From assembly GCA_003707065.3 (NCBI GenBank), contig PPXM03000002.1, positions 682,001-746,000 on the forward strand: a stretch of 64,000 nucleotides of DNA, written 5' to 3'. The notes under the pieces were generated by a model. It did no database searches and had not been told where the DNA came from. It worked only from the letters and a program-made list of their open reading frames with translations. A program made the translations under genes and the position numbers. This DNA comes from Trigonopsis variabilis (lineage: Eukaryota > Ascomycota > Trigonopsidomycetes > Trigonopsidales > Trigonopsidaceae). Numbering within the stretch: position 1 is the stretch's first letter; every line of letters begins with the position of its first letter. Shown in pieces: positions 19,307-27,886 of the stretch.

Positions 19307-19327
19307 TGACGCTTGACGCTTGACGCT
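19307..19327 (+). repeat. TGACGCT x3 tandem repeat
   Basis: Three perfect 7-bp units followed by TGA. Each contains TGACG, the half-site of CRE/ATF-type bZIP factors. It lies about 260 nt upstream of the first glutathione transferase. Confidence 0.7.
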
Positions 19328-19363
19328 TGAATGAGTGTAACTAGAAAGACTGATGATTTTACA

Positions 19364-19370
19364 TTACTAA
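19364..19370. promoter_or_regulatory. Yap1-like element TTACTAA
   Basis: Matches the Yap1 (AP-1) response element TTA(C/G)TAA, 215 nt before the first glutathione transferase ATG, where oxidative-stress control would make sense. A 7-bp motif can also arise by chance. Confidence 0.4.
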
Positions 19371-19585
19371 TAATCACGGTGCCACAACCACATGCCGTTA
19401 TCACGTCATATAGCGCTCCATAAGTAGCGAGTAGATTCAAAGATGGCATCAGTTATTTGAGATGTAGGCGAAACGACTATCATTACATAATCACTGTTAG
19501 TTAAAATTATAATAGGGTGGCACCTCTTCGTGGAAGCTCATCACAGGTGACTGATCCGTCCTCATTGTCTTAGATATCACTGAAA

Positions 19586-20272
19586 ATGGCGCATCCTCAT
19601 ATTGTCTTCTATTATTTCCAGCAATGTCCTTGGGCAATGAGAACATGGGCGGCATTAAAGCACGTTGGAGCAGATTATGAAGGTTCCATTGTGCCTTTAC
19701 CCCACAAGCCTGAGGAATTCCTCAAAGTGTCACCTACAGGCAAAGTGCCCACTTTATTAATTGGCGATGACAAGCAGCTCTTAGTCGAGAGTGCCATTAC
19801 TACCCAATGGGTCGCTGATGAGTATCCAGAAGGTCACTTGAATATTAAGGATCCTTTGATTAAGGCCCAGTCGCTTGTCTTTGCCGAATTCTTGACTCAA
19901 GGACTCGCTCCCTTATTCTATTCGTTGATTGCTAATAAGGGTGCATGGACCTTATCGTCCCAAGAGATTGAAGAAAAGTTCTTTGAAGCGTTAGACAAGG
20001 CTGTTCCTTTTATCAAGCCATTTGGGCCGTATATTCTTGGTCAGTCGGAGCCTACCGTTGCCGACTTCTTGGTTGGTCCTTTTGCTCTTCGTACTGTATG
20101 GCTTATTGAGGAAGGGATATATCCGAAGTCATTGAAATCCAAGGCTCTTGCGAATGAAAAGTACAAGGACCTATATGCTTATCTTGTCACTGCTTCTCAG
20201 ATCAAGGCGCTCCTCGAGGTCAATGACAGAAAAGCCTTCTTGGGATTCATTGAGTTCAAACGAAATGCGTAA
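19586..20272 (+). CDS. Glutathione S-transferase, omega-like (copy 1)
   Basis: Thioredoxin-fold GST of 228 residues. The N-terminal domain begins HIVFYYFQQCPWAMRTW with a CPW active-site cysteine (about residue 14), typical of omega-class and glutathionyl-reductase-type enzymes. SPTGKVPTLLIG (about 50-61) has the cis-proline, and LVESAITTQWV (about 67-77) the ESxxI glutathione-binding motif. The C-terminal helical domain starts near residue 90. It is followed 347 nt later on the same strand by a close paralogue with the same layout, so the pair arose by tandem duplication. Single exon. The likely role is detoxification or thiol redox; the substrate is unknown. Confidence 0.9.
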   Translation: MAHPHIVFYYFQQCPWAMRTWAALKHVGADYEGSIVPLPHKPEEFLKVSPTGKVPTLLIGDDKQLLVESAITTQWVADEYPEGHLNIKDPLIKAQSLVFAEFLTQGLAPLFYSLIANKGAWTLSSQEIEEKFFEALDKAVPFIKPFGPYILGQSEPTVADFLVGPFALRTVWLIEEGIYPKSLKSKALANEKYKDLYAYLVTASQIKALLEVNDRKAFLGFIEFKRNA

Positions 20273-20619
20273 ATGCAATAATTGATAGTTTAGTAGCCTT
20301 ATTACGTTTAGTTGTAGCCTGAGATAGCTCAACTTTGAACATGCAGTACTACGGTCATCAAAAGGCGTAGTGCTTGTCTTTGCATGTGTGCAGTCAATTA
20401 CTGTCATTTGACTAATTATTCTTCATCTTCTTATCATCAGTTTACAATTGCCCCCAGAACTATTTCCGAACTTATTCCCGCCTGCTACACCGATCTCATT
20501 TACGTCACCATTTGTAATTAATACTAAGCTGCTACTGGGAGCATCTCGAGATAACAGATAACAAGTATAAAACAGCTTTGCGGGACCACTGCCTCAGATA
20601 GCAATTGACTTGGGGATAA
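20273..20619. promoter_or_regulatory. Spacer between tandem glutathione transferases
   Basis: 347 nt acting as 3' end of copy 1 and promoter of copy 2. It contains TGACTAA at 20409-20415, a Yap1/Gcn4-type motif, and nothing else I recognise. Confidence 0.45.
20409..20415. promoter_or_regulatory. AP-1-like element TGACTAA
   Basis: A bZIP-type motif 205 nt before the second glutathione transferase ATG, at a similar distance to the TTACTAA before copy 1. Confidence 0.35.
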
Positions 20620-21303
20620 ATGATTGAGCCAATTATATTTTATAGCAATCGATTTTGCCCTTTTGCAGCCCGAACGTGGGCCCTGTTGGAGAAGGTCAAA
20701 GCTCACTATGATCTTGTTGAGATTGATTTGGCGAATAAGCCAGCATCGTTTTTGAAAATTTCCCCTACGGGTAAGGTCCCAACTCTACTGATTGGGCCCA
20801 AGAAAGATCTTCTGGTGGAAAGTTCAATTGCCGCCCAATGGGTTGCTGATGAATTTTCCTCTGCAGGTTTGAACCTATCTGATCCTTTGGCTAAAGCCCA
20901 ATCTTTATTATTTGCTGAAATGGCCTCTCAATCACTTTTAGGTCTGTTTGTTGAGTTTTTCATGAAAAAAGGAGCGTGGACCCTATCTTCCAGTGAGATC
21001 GAATCTAAGTACTTTGAAGCTCTGGATAAGGCTTTAGCTTTTGAGAAACCATTTGGCCCTTATATTCTGGGACAATCAAAACCTACTTTAGCAGATTATA
21101 TCGTGGCTCCTTTTGCCTTGCGGATCCACTGGGCAATTACTCTGGGCGTCTTGCCTAAGGACCTTGAAACTAAAAGCTTAGAAAATCCCAAGTACAAGTC
21201 CCTTTATCAATATTTTATCACTGCATCAGAGATTCCTGAGTTCAATACGATCATGCCTCGGGAAGTATATGAAGAAGGATTGGAACGGTTCAAGAATAAA
21301 TAG
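20620..21303 (+). CDS. Glutathione S-transferase, omega-like (copy 2)
   Basis: Paralogue of the gene just upstream, 227 residues, single exon. It keeps the catalytic cysteine in RFCPFAARTW (about residue 13), SPTGKVPTLLIG and LVESSIAAQWV. The copies also share long C-terminal blocks such as KGAWTLSS and PFGPYILGQS, while the N-terminal half has diverged more. The duplication is therefore not recent. The third codon positions differ widely, so gene conversion has not kept them identical. Confidence 0.9.
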   Translation: MIEPIIFYSNRFCPFAARTWALLEKVKAHYDLVEIDLANKPASFLKISPTGKVPTLLIGPKKDLLVESSIAAQWVADEFSSAGLNLSDPLAKAQSLLFAEMASQSLLGLFVEFFMKKGAWTLSSSEIESKYFEALDKALAFEKPFGPYILGQSKPTLADYIVAPFALRIHWAITLGVLPKDLETKSLENPKYKSLYQYFITASEIPEFNTIMPREVYEEGLERFKNK

Positions 21304-21599
21304 TGCCTTATTTACTGTTATAATCAATCTGCTTGTGGGGTGGTTCATGTAAATAGTATAGACATCGTTGATGGAGTGCCCAGTAATAGCCTATGTTTAT
21401 GGATCATTGAGAGAGGCCGAAACCTATATAGAGAGTTGCATATGTTAGCGAAATAACTCCCATACAATCAGCACCTCTTAGTCGTTTTGTCCTATTTTCG
21501 CTTCACATGCCACCAGACAATTTCGGTTGTCGACTGTACGGGATAAGATCCCTTTTCGGGGTGACCGTTACTAAACTTCCATCTTGACGATCTCATAGA

Positions 21600-22230
21600 A
21601 TGAGCCGGCCTCGCCGGTCCCAGTTCTCGATTCCTAAAGCAGAGCTTTTGAGACATTGGGCAGACAGGTAAGGTTACAAAGAGAACATAAAATGACCGAA
21701 GGTTTACCTATTCAAAGGAGTATGTAATTGGGTACCTTGTGCTGGCGGTCTTGTCCCTGGTCACTGTCATAATTTCACTCTCCAAACCCAGAGGATGCCC
21801 CCACTTTTCTTTCTATGTATGCACAAGAGCGACACGATGCCTTCTAATGATCTAGATTTTCGAATTGATCGTCCTGTTGGCTTTATTGGCCGAAGTCTCG
21901 CTCCGAATATTTGCATTGAGGGGCCATTTTTTTGCCAATTGGTGGAATGTCGTTGACTTTATTCTTATGATTCTCTGTGTCTTGACCCTGGGTTTTGTTT
22001 TTGCAGGTTGTTCTTCAGTCATTCGTCGGGAACGGATCTCTTCGACCATTATCCTCATCATCCGAAATTTTGTTCAGTTTGTCCGGTTATTGATCTTGTT
22101 GAGAAAAAGCCGGGCTGGATTCAAAACAATGCATAGTGACATTGATCTTGATCAAGTCGAAGATGCTGATGTCGAGCTGAATAGATCAACGGCTGACGAA
22201 GACTTTCTAACCGACGACGAGTTGCCGTGA
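21600..22230 (+). CDS. Four-helix voltage-sensor-like membrane protein
   Basis: Three exons (21600-21667, 21702-21816, 21856-22230; introns 34 and 39 nt) give 185 residues. Helix S1 is VIGYLVLAVLSLVTVIISL, S2 IFELIVLLALLAEVSLRIF, S3 NWWNVVDFILMILCVLTLGF. The fourth helix has spaced arginines (IILIIRNFVQFVRLLILLRK). This S1-S4 layout, with an acidic residue in S2, aspartate in S3 and arginines in S4, is that of a voltage-sensor domain. No pore helices follow, only an acidic cytosolic tail (EDADVELN, DDELP). It could be a proton-channel-like protein or an ion-transport remnant subunit; the S4 spacing (R at 0, 7 and 13) is not the strict three-residue repeat of Hv1. The name is structural inference. 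Confidence 0.7.
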
Positions 22231-22386
22231 AATGTGTACCTTCTAATGGTCTCCAAATAGAGAGTCTCATAAAATTTACTTTTGTGATGGTGAATGAAAG
22301 TGAAAAGGCAGGAATCTCGATGACGCATTTAAAGTGATGACCCCAAAACGTGTTTTTATGATAGTTAAGATACATTCCCCATGATA

Positions 22387-22905
22387 TTATTTACTAGTAG
22401 CAACCGTGCCACAGTACTTGCAAGTTCTCTTTTCGAGATCGGAATCGAAGCTTACGACAGCTTCCTTGACTTGGGTTCCTAGATCAGTGCAATGAAACGC
22501 ATCTTCATAAACGATCTTCTTGCATGCTGGATTAGGACAATACCAGCGAAGCCGGTCTTTCGAGGTCGTAGGTCGATCTTGTTCCACTACAATCCCAACT
22601 GTATTCGCAAATCTGATAGGAGAGTGAGGCACATTGGCTGGCAGTAAAAACATCTCTCCCTCGCCAATGTCAATATCTTTGAACTCTTTAGTTTCCGGAT
22701 CAACCACCTTTAATAACATCGCTCCTTTGTATTGATAGAACCATTCGGGGGTCTCGTTGATGTGATAGTCCGTTCGCTCATTCGGACCTCCAACGACCAT
22801 CACGGTGAACCCGTCATGATAGACACAGTAATTATTGATCGGAGGTTGCAGCAAGTGCGAATTCTCCTCGAGCCACTTGGGAAGATTCAGAACCTTGGGA
22901 AGCAT
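22387..22905 (-). CDS. BNA1: 3-hydroxyanthranilate 3,4-dioxygenase
   Basis: Opens the ring of 3-hydroxyanthranilate in the kynurenine route to quinolinate and NAD+. The 172-residue cupin has the iron ligands in [13 protein letters not shown] (His about 47, Glu about 53) and the third histidine in [12 protein letters not shown] (about 91). VEQDRP and the rubredoxin-like C-terminal cysteines (YCPNPACK and CKYCG) are present, as in the fungal and bacterial forms. Length and every motif fit. Single exon. It shares a divergent promoter of about 300 nt with SUA5. Confidence 0.96.
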   Translation of the reverse strand: MLPKVLNLPKWLEENSHLLQPPINNYCVYHDGFTVMVVGGPNERTDYHINETPEWFYQYKGAMLLKVVDPETKEFKDIDIGEGEMFLLPANVPHSPIRFANTVGIVVEQDRPTTSKDRLRWYCPNPACKKIVYEDAFHCTDLGTQVKEAVVSFDSDLEKRTCKYCGTVATSK

Positions 22906-23212
22906 TTGACGTCTTTTGCAAGCTCTCGACCCGAGTCAGATGATCTCGAAAGTAGTGAGCTGACCTGACCTCACCAAGAAACCGGTAGGCGCGCACCGGA
23001 AATGGCAACCAAAGCCTCCCAAGGCATGCCACCGAGTCTGTCATTGGTAAGCAGAAGGGGTTGCTTGTAACGCTTATCAGACCTCCCAATAGAGAAAAAA
23101 ATATTCAGTAGCGCTTTCAATCGGGAATCTCTCTATTGATCTCTTTCACTGGACCTATTGGTGCTTGTTTTCCTTATCGTGCGGATATTGGGCTGATCAG
23201 TTTCTCATCTGA
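22906..23212. promoter_or_regulatory. Divergent promoter region, BNA1 / SUA5
   Basis: About 307 nt between divergent starts. I see no named site with confidence and no gene. Confidence 0.45.
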
Positions 23213-24409
23213 ATGAGGAAATTGTGTTGCCTGTGTCAAGTGCTTCCAGATCGTCTTTTCTCAGCAATGTCTCGCTTTCATACCAAGGTCTTAAGGGTTG
23301 ATCCGGAAAGCATCTCCTTTTCCAATGGTGGAGATCATCCTATTATATCGGATGAGCCCACCGAACAAGCTTTACTTGCAGCAGCAGGCGTTCTAAGAGA
23401 CACCAATGACCCTGTCGCTTTTCCCACCGAGACAGTCTATGGACTAGGTGCGTCAGCTATTAATTCTGAAGCTTGTCTCAACATATATAAAGCGAAAAAT
23501 CGCCCAGCAGACAACCCTCTGATTGCCCATGTTTCTTCTTTACGCCAACTCCATCAATACCTTCACTCAAAACCTCTTCCTTCTCATTATTCTTCTCTGA
23601 TTGAGGCGTTCTGGCCAGGACCTTTGACTATCATTTTGCCTGTCCTACCCGATAGTCAAATATCTTCCGTTTGCACTAATAGCCAACCGACATTGGCGGT
23701 AAGAATGCCGGCTCACCCAGTCGCAAGGGCATTGATTGCGCTCGCGGGAGTCCCTCTGGCCGCTCCATCAGCTAACGCTTCAACTAAACCTAGCCCGACA
23801 AAAGCTGAACATGTGTTTCATGACCTCCAAGGTAGAATTCCCTTGATTCTCGACGGAGGCTCATGTCATGTAGGATTAGAGTCTACCGTGGTAGATGGAA
23901 CCGTCTCTCCTCCTGCCATTCTTCGCCCTGGTGGTCTCTCCAGAGAGAACATTATATCAGTGGGAGGACCGCTATGGAAGGGCGTTCGGGTTGAACGACC
24001 AAGCGCGTCTGCTTCAGAGGCTCCAAAGACACCTGGAATGAAATACAAACACTACGCACCTAGTGTCCCTGTCATCCTCACTTATAGCCTTACCTCCTCT
24101 GGTGACGCTTTGGCGGCTATTCGAAAAGCCTTGCCTGATCAAGCCCGCGTAGTAGGGTTAATGAGAGGCCCCACATTTCCCCAAGCGGATGATGTCGCCA
24201 AGGAATTGAACGTAATTGTTAAGGAGTTTGAGATGGGAAGCACTGGTGCTGAGATCGCTCGCAACATTTTCGCTGGCTTACGCGAATTGGATAGTCAGGG
24301 AGTGGACGTCATAGTGGTCGAAGGAGTCGAGCCGGAAAATGAAGGATTGGCTATAATGAACCGTTTACGAAAGGCTGCCGGGGAAAATGTTCTGGAGAGG
24401 GATGGTTAG
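23213..24409 (+). CDS. SUA5: Threonylcarbamoyl-AMP synthase Sua5
   Basis: Makes threonylcarbamoyl-adenylate from threonine, bicarbonate and ATP, the first step of t6A37 modification of ANN-decoding tRNAs. The YrdC domain shows VAFPTETVYGLGA (about 68-80), KNRPADNPLI (about 95-104) and ANASTKPSPT (about 187-196). A Sua5-specific C-terminal domain begins with PGMKYKHYAPSVPV (about 274-287). It has 398 residues, normal for fungal Sua5. A second in-frame ATG at 23267 begins MSRFHTKV; use of both could give mitochondrial and cytosolic forms, as some eukaryotic Sua5 proteins do, but that is inference. Single exon. Confidence 0.95.
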   Translation: MRKLCCLCQVLPDRLFSAMSRFHTKVLRVDPESISFSNGGDHPIISDEPTEQALLAAAGVLRDTNDPVAFPTETVYGLGASAINSEACLNIYKAKNRPADNPLIAHVSSLRQLHQYLHSKPLPSHYSSLIEAFWPGPLTIILPVLPDSQISSVCTNSQPTLAVRMPAHPVARALIALAGVPLAAPSANASTKPSPTKAEHVFHDLQGRIPLILDGGSCHVGLESTVVDGTVSPPAILRPGGLSRENIISVGGPLWKGVRVERPSASASEAPKTPGMKYKHYAPSVPVILTYSLTSSGDALAAIRKALPDQARVVGLMRGPTFPQADDVAKELNVIVKEFEMGSTGAEIARNIFAGLRELDSQGVDVIVVEGVEPENEGLAIMNRLRKAAGENVLERDG

Positions 24410-24658
24410 GTGGGACTGATAGAAGCTTCAAGCTGCCGAGTGTAAAATATCAGTGATGACTACTGCATGACTAAAACTTGTCAATATCAAATGATAAACT
24501 ATAAACACTTTGTCAACTTTTTCTTCATTATGGAAGCATAGAACCACGCATCTCTAACCTTCTAGGATTCTAGTCTAAGAGAAAACCCAAACCATTATCT
24601 ATACACCGCTGTAAATCCACATATATTCTCAGGTAGAAGGGAATCTTCTGTAGTACTC

Positions 24659-27406
24659 TTATACCTGGCTGCTGTAACCAGAATAAACCAGGCTCGACCG
24701 TTGTCGCCAATTAAGAAGTTTGCGGATCTCATCCGCAAAGAAAACCGTACTCGCCAGACATGTCAAATAAGCCAGATCTTTTAGACTCAGCGATTCGGTT
24801 TGGAAGATATTCTGGAAAAAGGGAAGATAAATAACACCCAACTGCCCTAGAAGCGACCCTCCCACTGCCAAATTGAACATTCGGTTGGAGAAGAAATGAA
24901 CGACGAAAATCGATTTAGATTCGGACCGACAGGCAAGAGCGTTAAACATATCAAAAAGCACAAAAGTGGTGAAAGTCATCGTTGTATCTCTGGCCGTGAC
25001 CTCATTATCTTGCATCAGCAAGACATAGACAAGCATAGTCCCGGCCACGATGATGAAGGCTGATTGGAGAATCCGTTGCAGCACTTTTCTTGTGATGATT
25101 CGCGCATTTTTTGGCCGAGGAGGTCGTTGCATCACCACAGGATCGACAGGTTCCACCCCTAACGACTGAGCAGGAGGACCGTCCATGAGAATGTTGATCC
25201 AAAGGATTTGCATAGCGTTCAAGGGATTAGGAAGTCCGGCAAAAGTGCAGAGTGTAATTAACGTCAGCGCAGCTATCGAAGTAGATAGCTGGAAAGTGAT
25301 GAAATTCTGAATGTTGTAAAAGATTCCTTTGCCTTCTTCAATGGCAGCGAGAATGGTAGAGAAATCATCATCGGTGAGGATCATATCTGCAGCTTCTTTG
25401 GCAACATCGGTACCCTTTTTGCCCATGGCAATGCCAATGTCGGCCATTTTTAACGCGGGAGCGTCATTGACACCATCTCCGGTCATGGCGACGACATCTC
25501 CATTTTCTTGAAGGGCTTTCACTATTCGCAGCTTATGTTCAGGAGATGTTCTGGCAAAGACAGTAACAGATTTCAGAGCTTCCTTGAGCTGCTCATCGGA
25601 TAACTGCTCCACATCATTACCGGTGAGAATACCATCCTTTCCAGAAAGGAGTGGCATCCCGATTTGCTTTCCAATTGCATAAGCAGTAATTGGGCTATCT
25701 CCGGTAATCATGATAACTCGCACACCGCCTCGCATAAGTCGTAAGATGGACTTGGATACACCAGGCCTTGGAGGATCATACATGCCGACAAATCCGGTAA
25801 AGATCAGATTTCTGGGCTTTTCATCTTTGGTGAATGCACTACCCACACCGTAAGCTAAACATAAAACTCGCAATCCATGTTCCGCCATGGCCAGTGCTTC
25901 TTGCAAAATCCGCTGTTTAGCCTCTCCAGTCATTTCCCGTACCGAGTTACTAGAATCTATGTAGGAGGAGCAGAACTCTAAAACGATCTCATAGCCTCCT
26001 TTAACGTATACCTCGGTCTGGCTATCACCATTATAAGATACCCAGACACTCATGTATTTATTTGTAGATGAAAATGGCGTTTCATCCAACCGCCTGTAGA
26101 GAGATGAGGAATCTCTGACGAGGTGATCTTTCCAGAAACTCATGATTGCAATATCGGATGCGTTTCCAGTTAACGAGCCATTTTCCGAGACTGATGCATC
26201 ATTGCACAATAATCCTCCATTAGCAAGCCTTCTCATGACCTCATTACTTGAGTTTAGTCTATTATCGACCGTAGAGTCATCCACTGATAAGCGGGAATCC
26301 AGCCCGTAGACCCACAACTCTTTGACAACCAAGGTACTAGTAGTCAATGTTCCCGTTTTATCCGAGCAAACAACATTGACCGATCCCAATGTTTCCACCG
26401 AAGGTAAGCGACGAACGATAGCTCGCCGCTTAGCCATTCTGAGAACACCCAAGGCCAAGGTCACCGTAACAATGATAGGAAGTCCTTCAGGAACAGCAGC
26501 AACGGCCAAAGATACCCCCATTGTAATTGTATAAAGCCATGAATGACCCTGTAAGATGCCCAAGATACAGATCACGCCGATTGCAACAAAACTTATAAAG
26601 GAAAGGTCTTTTCCCAGCTTATCCATCAACAGCTGAAGAGGAGTCCTGGGCTTTTCAATAGCCGACATGATTTTGAAAATAGATCCAAATTCGGTGTCTT
26701 CTCCGGTTCCAACAACAATGCCTGTAGCTCGACCGTTCCGGACTAACGTTCCCATAAAAGCTATGCAGGTTCGATCGTTGACACTCGTACCATTGGGGTG
26801 TCGAACTGGTTCAGTCGATTTTGAAACCGGATGTGTCTCTCCAGTCAAGGACGACTCGTCAACCGTAAGCTGAGACGTGTAGACTAGTCTGACATCAGCA
26901 GGCACTCGATCGCCAGTAGATAGGGCAACGAGATCACCAGGTACGAGTTCAGCAGCAAAGATATCAGATCGAGCTCTGCCTCGGATCACATGAGCTCGAG
27001 GAGGTACCAGATTATTTAACGCTTCCAGGGATTTTTCCGACTTGTACTCCTGAACAAAACCAACTAAGAGTTAGTTTAACAACTATCAGATCTACTTGCC
27101 TGTGACCACAATGAAAATCGCAAGGGTAATAGACACTCCGTCATGGATATTACCCATGATGAAGCTCAATCCTGAAGACCCCAGCAACAGCAAAATTAAG
27201 GGATCCTCGGTGAACTGCTTAAAAAATCGGACAATAAGACTCTCGCCTTTTTCTTTTCTAAATTCATTGGGCCCATCAGCCTTTCGACGGTATTGAACCT
27301 CAGAGGGCGATGCTATCCCTTCCGTCGCCGACGTCCTCAATCTCTCGACCGTTTCATTCACACTCAAAGTGCAATAGATACCTGACGATGTATTATTAGC
27401 AGCCAT
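24659..27406 (-). CDS. PMR1: Golgi Ca2+/Mn2+ P-type ATPase Pmr1 (SPCA)
   Basis: Pumps Ca2+ and Mn2+ into the Golgi, needed for glycosylation and ion homeostasis. Two exons (27100-27406 and 24659-27063) give 903 residues. The actuator motif appears as LTGETHPVSK. The phosphorylation motif is CSDKTGTLTT, and the hinge is MTGDGVNDAPALKMADIGIAMG. Helix M4 has the PEGLP motif and M6 NILMDGPPAQSLGVEP, as in SPCA pumps. The intron (27064-27099, 36 nt, branch ACTAAC) must use a GC donor (GCAAGT): only that junction restores IVVT-VGFVQEYKSEKSLEAL and the frame. The start is the first ATG. Confidence 0.95.
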
Positions 27407-27886
27407 AGTGGGCCATGAATACTGGCTAATTATTCAAAGCCCTATGTCGATCAAATGGAGACGGCCACGGGGAGTGGAAGAAGAGGCAGTGCGTTCACCC
27501 TTTGTAACTCCGGCAGTATTCAATGTCTTTTTTTTAGCGTTACCTGATGGGATTTTCAGGCGGGCTGAAACCAGATTAAAGGCGACTGGGCGTTATTTTG
27601 TTAATTGAATTTTGATTATTGGATTGGAGTTTTTTATACAAGACTTGTATTTAATCTTAGAGAGATCTGATTCTCTTTGCGATCGACAGAGATGCAAGAT
27701 CTCAGAGATTCATAAGCGTATGATGCTCAAACAAAAAAATATCGTAAATTCGTCATAATCGTAGAAAAATCTTCTTTGTGAGAAAGAAGCTGTCTGTCGC
27801 TCGCGGCGATCTTTGACCTTTGGATCTCAGCTCAGGTCCCTGGCTCGAGGCGCGCTACATTGTCGAACGTCGCATATCACCACGGT
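27407..27886. promoter_or_regulatory. Divergent promoter region, PMR1 / COG4
   Basis: About 480 nt between two Golgi genes transcribed apart. Nothing beyond generic AT-rich stretches is recognised. The COG4 frame is open back to a TTG at 27860, so its exact start is uncertain. Confidence 0.45.

Larger units (their letters stand above)
18885..19585. promoter_or_regulatory. Divergent region, RPS13 / glutathione transferase
   Basis: About 700 nt holding both promoters. It contains CACGTG near RPS13, an intron-like element at 19033-19103 (GTAAGT...CTCTAATGCTAG) in otherwise non-coding sequence, three tandem TGACGCT units at 19307-19327 and a TTACTAA motif at 19364-19370. No open frame above 20 codons is convincing. 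Confidence 0.5.

Noticed and set aside
5924-22905. NAD-metabolism cluster (POF1, NAD carrier, BNA1)
   Set aside because: The three genes are separated by many unrelated genes and differ in strand; co-location is within what chance allows in a dense fungal genome.
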